The notes below the pieces were generated by a model. That model had not been told where the DNA came from. It was given only the letters and a program-made list of their open reading frames with translations, and did no database searches. Positions 63,901 to 64,000 of a stretch of 64,000 nt of DNA are shown here, in pieces. The translations under genes and the position numbers were made by a program. Every line of letters begins with the position of its first letter. Within the stretch, counting starts at the first letter, position 1. Origin of the DNA: Streptomyces sp. A2-16 (GTDB lineage: Bacteria; Actinomycetota; Actinomycetes; Streptomycetales; Streptomycetaceae); the NCBI RefSeq assembly GCF_018128905.1, contig NZ_CP063808.1, positions 2,294,001 to 2,358,000 of the forward strand. Direction: 5' to 3'.

Positions 63901-64000
63901 TCCTGTTGTACGAGTACGCCCGTCCGTCGGCCGTGTGCCGTCCGGCGTAACGCAGGGCCTTCTTTCCGGTGAATCCCGCGGCCGCCTTCGCGGTGGGCGA
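60920..64000 (-). CDS. GH92 alpha-mannosidase with C-terminal discoidin-type domain, N-terminally truncated by the window
   Basis: The frame is open to the window edge, so the signal and N-terminus are missing; 1026 residues are visible. An N-terminal beta domain (LSYRIYPSMVDGDRDYDSTNVSVDLAF), the GH92 core (SSGGFSRGNNFPATAVPHGFNFWTPV, GYHGDEDNGEQSAWFLFSALGFYPLV) and a C-terminal F5/8-type domain (TGWTLQGSDDGTTWKTLDRRSGESF) are seen in order. The catalytic DN/E region differs from the other GH92 (DEDNGEQSAW versus NDDLGAMSAW), so linkage specificity probably differs. It is the upstream gene of an operon with GH67. Confidence 0.92.
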   Translation of the reverse strand, partial: SPTAKAAAGFTGKKALRYAGRHTADGRAYSYNRIFDVNVRVDPLTRLSYRIYPSMVDGDRDYDSTNVSVDLAFTDGTFLSDLGARDQHGFTLSPQGQGASKALYVNQWNNVVSRIGSVAAGRTVDRILVAYDSPKGPAKFRGWLDDVTLERAAPEKPEAHLSDYALTTRGTNSSGGFSRGNNFPATAVPHGFNFWTPVTNASSLSWLYDYARANNDDNLTTIQAFSASHEPSPWMGDRQTFQVMPSVASGTPDTGREARELAFRHENETARPYYYGVRFENGLKAEMAPTDHAAALRFTYPGDDASVLFDNVTDQAGLTLDKESGTFTGYSDVKSGLSTGATRLFVYGEFDRAVTQGSSSGVKGYLRFDAGDDRTVTLRLATSLISVDQAKDNLRQEIPDGASFDDVKKEARRAWDRILGKVEVEGATKDQLTTLYSSLYRLYLYPNSGFEKVGSKYQYASPFSPMPSPDTPTHTGAKIVDGKVYVNNGFWDTYRTTWPAYSLLTPSQAGEMVDGFVQQYKDGGWTSRWSSPGYADLMTGTSSDVAFADAYVKGVDFDARSAYDAALKNATVAPPSSGVGRKGMETSPFLGYTSTDTHEGLSWALEGYLNDYGIARMGQALHAKTGEKRYKEESEYFLNRARDYVNLFDSKAGFFQGRDKKGGWRVESSKYDPRVWGYDYTETNGWGYAFSAPQDSRGLANLYGGRSGLAEKLDEYFATPETASPEFVGSYGGVIHEMTEARDVRMGMYGHSNQVAHHVNYMYDAAGQPWKTQRNVREVLSRLYVGSEIGQGYHGDEDNGEQSAWFLFSALGFYPLVMGSGEYAVGSPLFTKATVHLENGRDLVVRAPRNSARNVYVQGLKVNGKPWTSTSLPHSVLSRGAVLDFDMGPRPSKWGTGRNAAPVSITRDDEVPTPRADVLAGDGALFDDTSATDATVTSVDLPVSGAVKGVQYTVTSSGDRSKAPTGWTLQGSDDGTTWKTLDRRSGESFAWDHQTRAFSVGSPGTYGKYRLVLDGEAVVSEVELLA

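Overview
The window is a stretch of high-GC actinobacterial chromosome, almost certainly Streptomyces. Coding GC is very high, many genes start with GTG, and genes often overlap by four bases (ATGA or GTGA). Recalled from memory rather than searched, the gene order from a SepF-like gene through arginine deiminase, ornithine carbamoyltransferase, an XRE-MurA gene and aconitase resembles the SCO5967-SCO5999 part of the S. coelicolor core. No integrase, transposase, rRNA, tRNA or CRISPR array was recognised.

Region 1 (1-9 kb): the 3' part of an assimilatory nitrate reductase fused to a diflavin reductase; a putative copper locus (a YcnI protein between two paralogous Met/His-rich membrane proteins, then an ECF sigma factor); a divergent MarR-yceI pair with clear paired operators; and a polytopic membrane glycosyltransferase-like protein. 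Region 2 (9-22 kb): a SepF-like division protein, an ATPase coupled to a MazG-like protein, small conserved proteins, a flavin-dependent oxidoreductase, the Hen1-Pnkp RNA-repair operon, an SPFH protein coupled to a divergent NAD-kinase-like protein, and arcA-argF.

Region 3 (22.6-30.3 kb): a complete-looking aerobic CoA-dependent 2-aminobenzoate (anthranilate) catabolic cluster: enoyl-CoA hydratase, the fused FAD-monooxygenase/old-yellow-enzyme protein, CoA ligase, PaaX regulator, acyl-CoA dehydrogenase and a RidA protein. A shared 14-bp element plus GATA lies upstream of both operon heads. Region 4 (30-42 kb): small secreted and Cys-rich proteins, the molybdate operon modABC with a 24-bp minisatellite between modB and modC, a Mop-type regulator, a TetR gene with a perfect palindrome, an XRE-MurA fusion, a DUF4236 protein and aconitase. 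The XRE-MurA and aconitase promoters carry the same palindrome (TATCTC-N6-GAGATR).

Region 5 (42-64 kb): an orphan histidine kinase, a DUF1062 protein, a long 14-bp minisatellite and an APH-like kinase. These are followed by a plant-polysaccharide island: a CebR-box LPMO, two GH92 mannosidases, a CE7 esterase, a sugar ABC transporter, a probable glycoside-hydrolase remnant, a DUF624 protein, GH42 and GH67. Operators of three types (CebR box, a LacI-type palindrome, CGAAAGTTTCG) suggest separate sugar signals for separate parts of the island. The two Mo themes (nitrate reductase and modABC) and the repeated tandem repeats (14, 43, 32, 24 and 14 bp units) are notable across the window.
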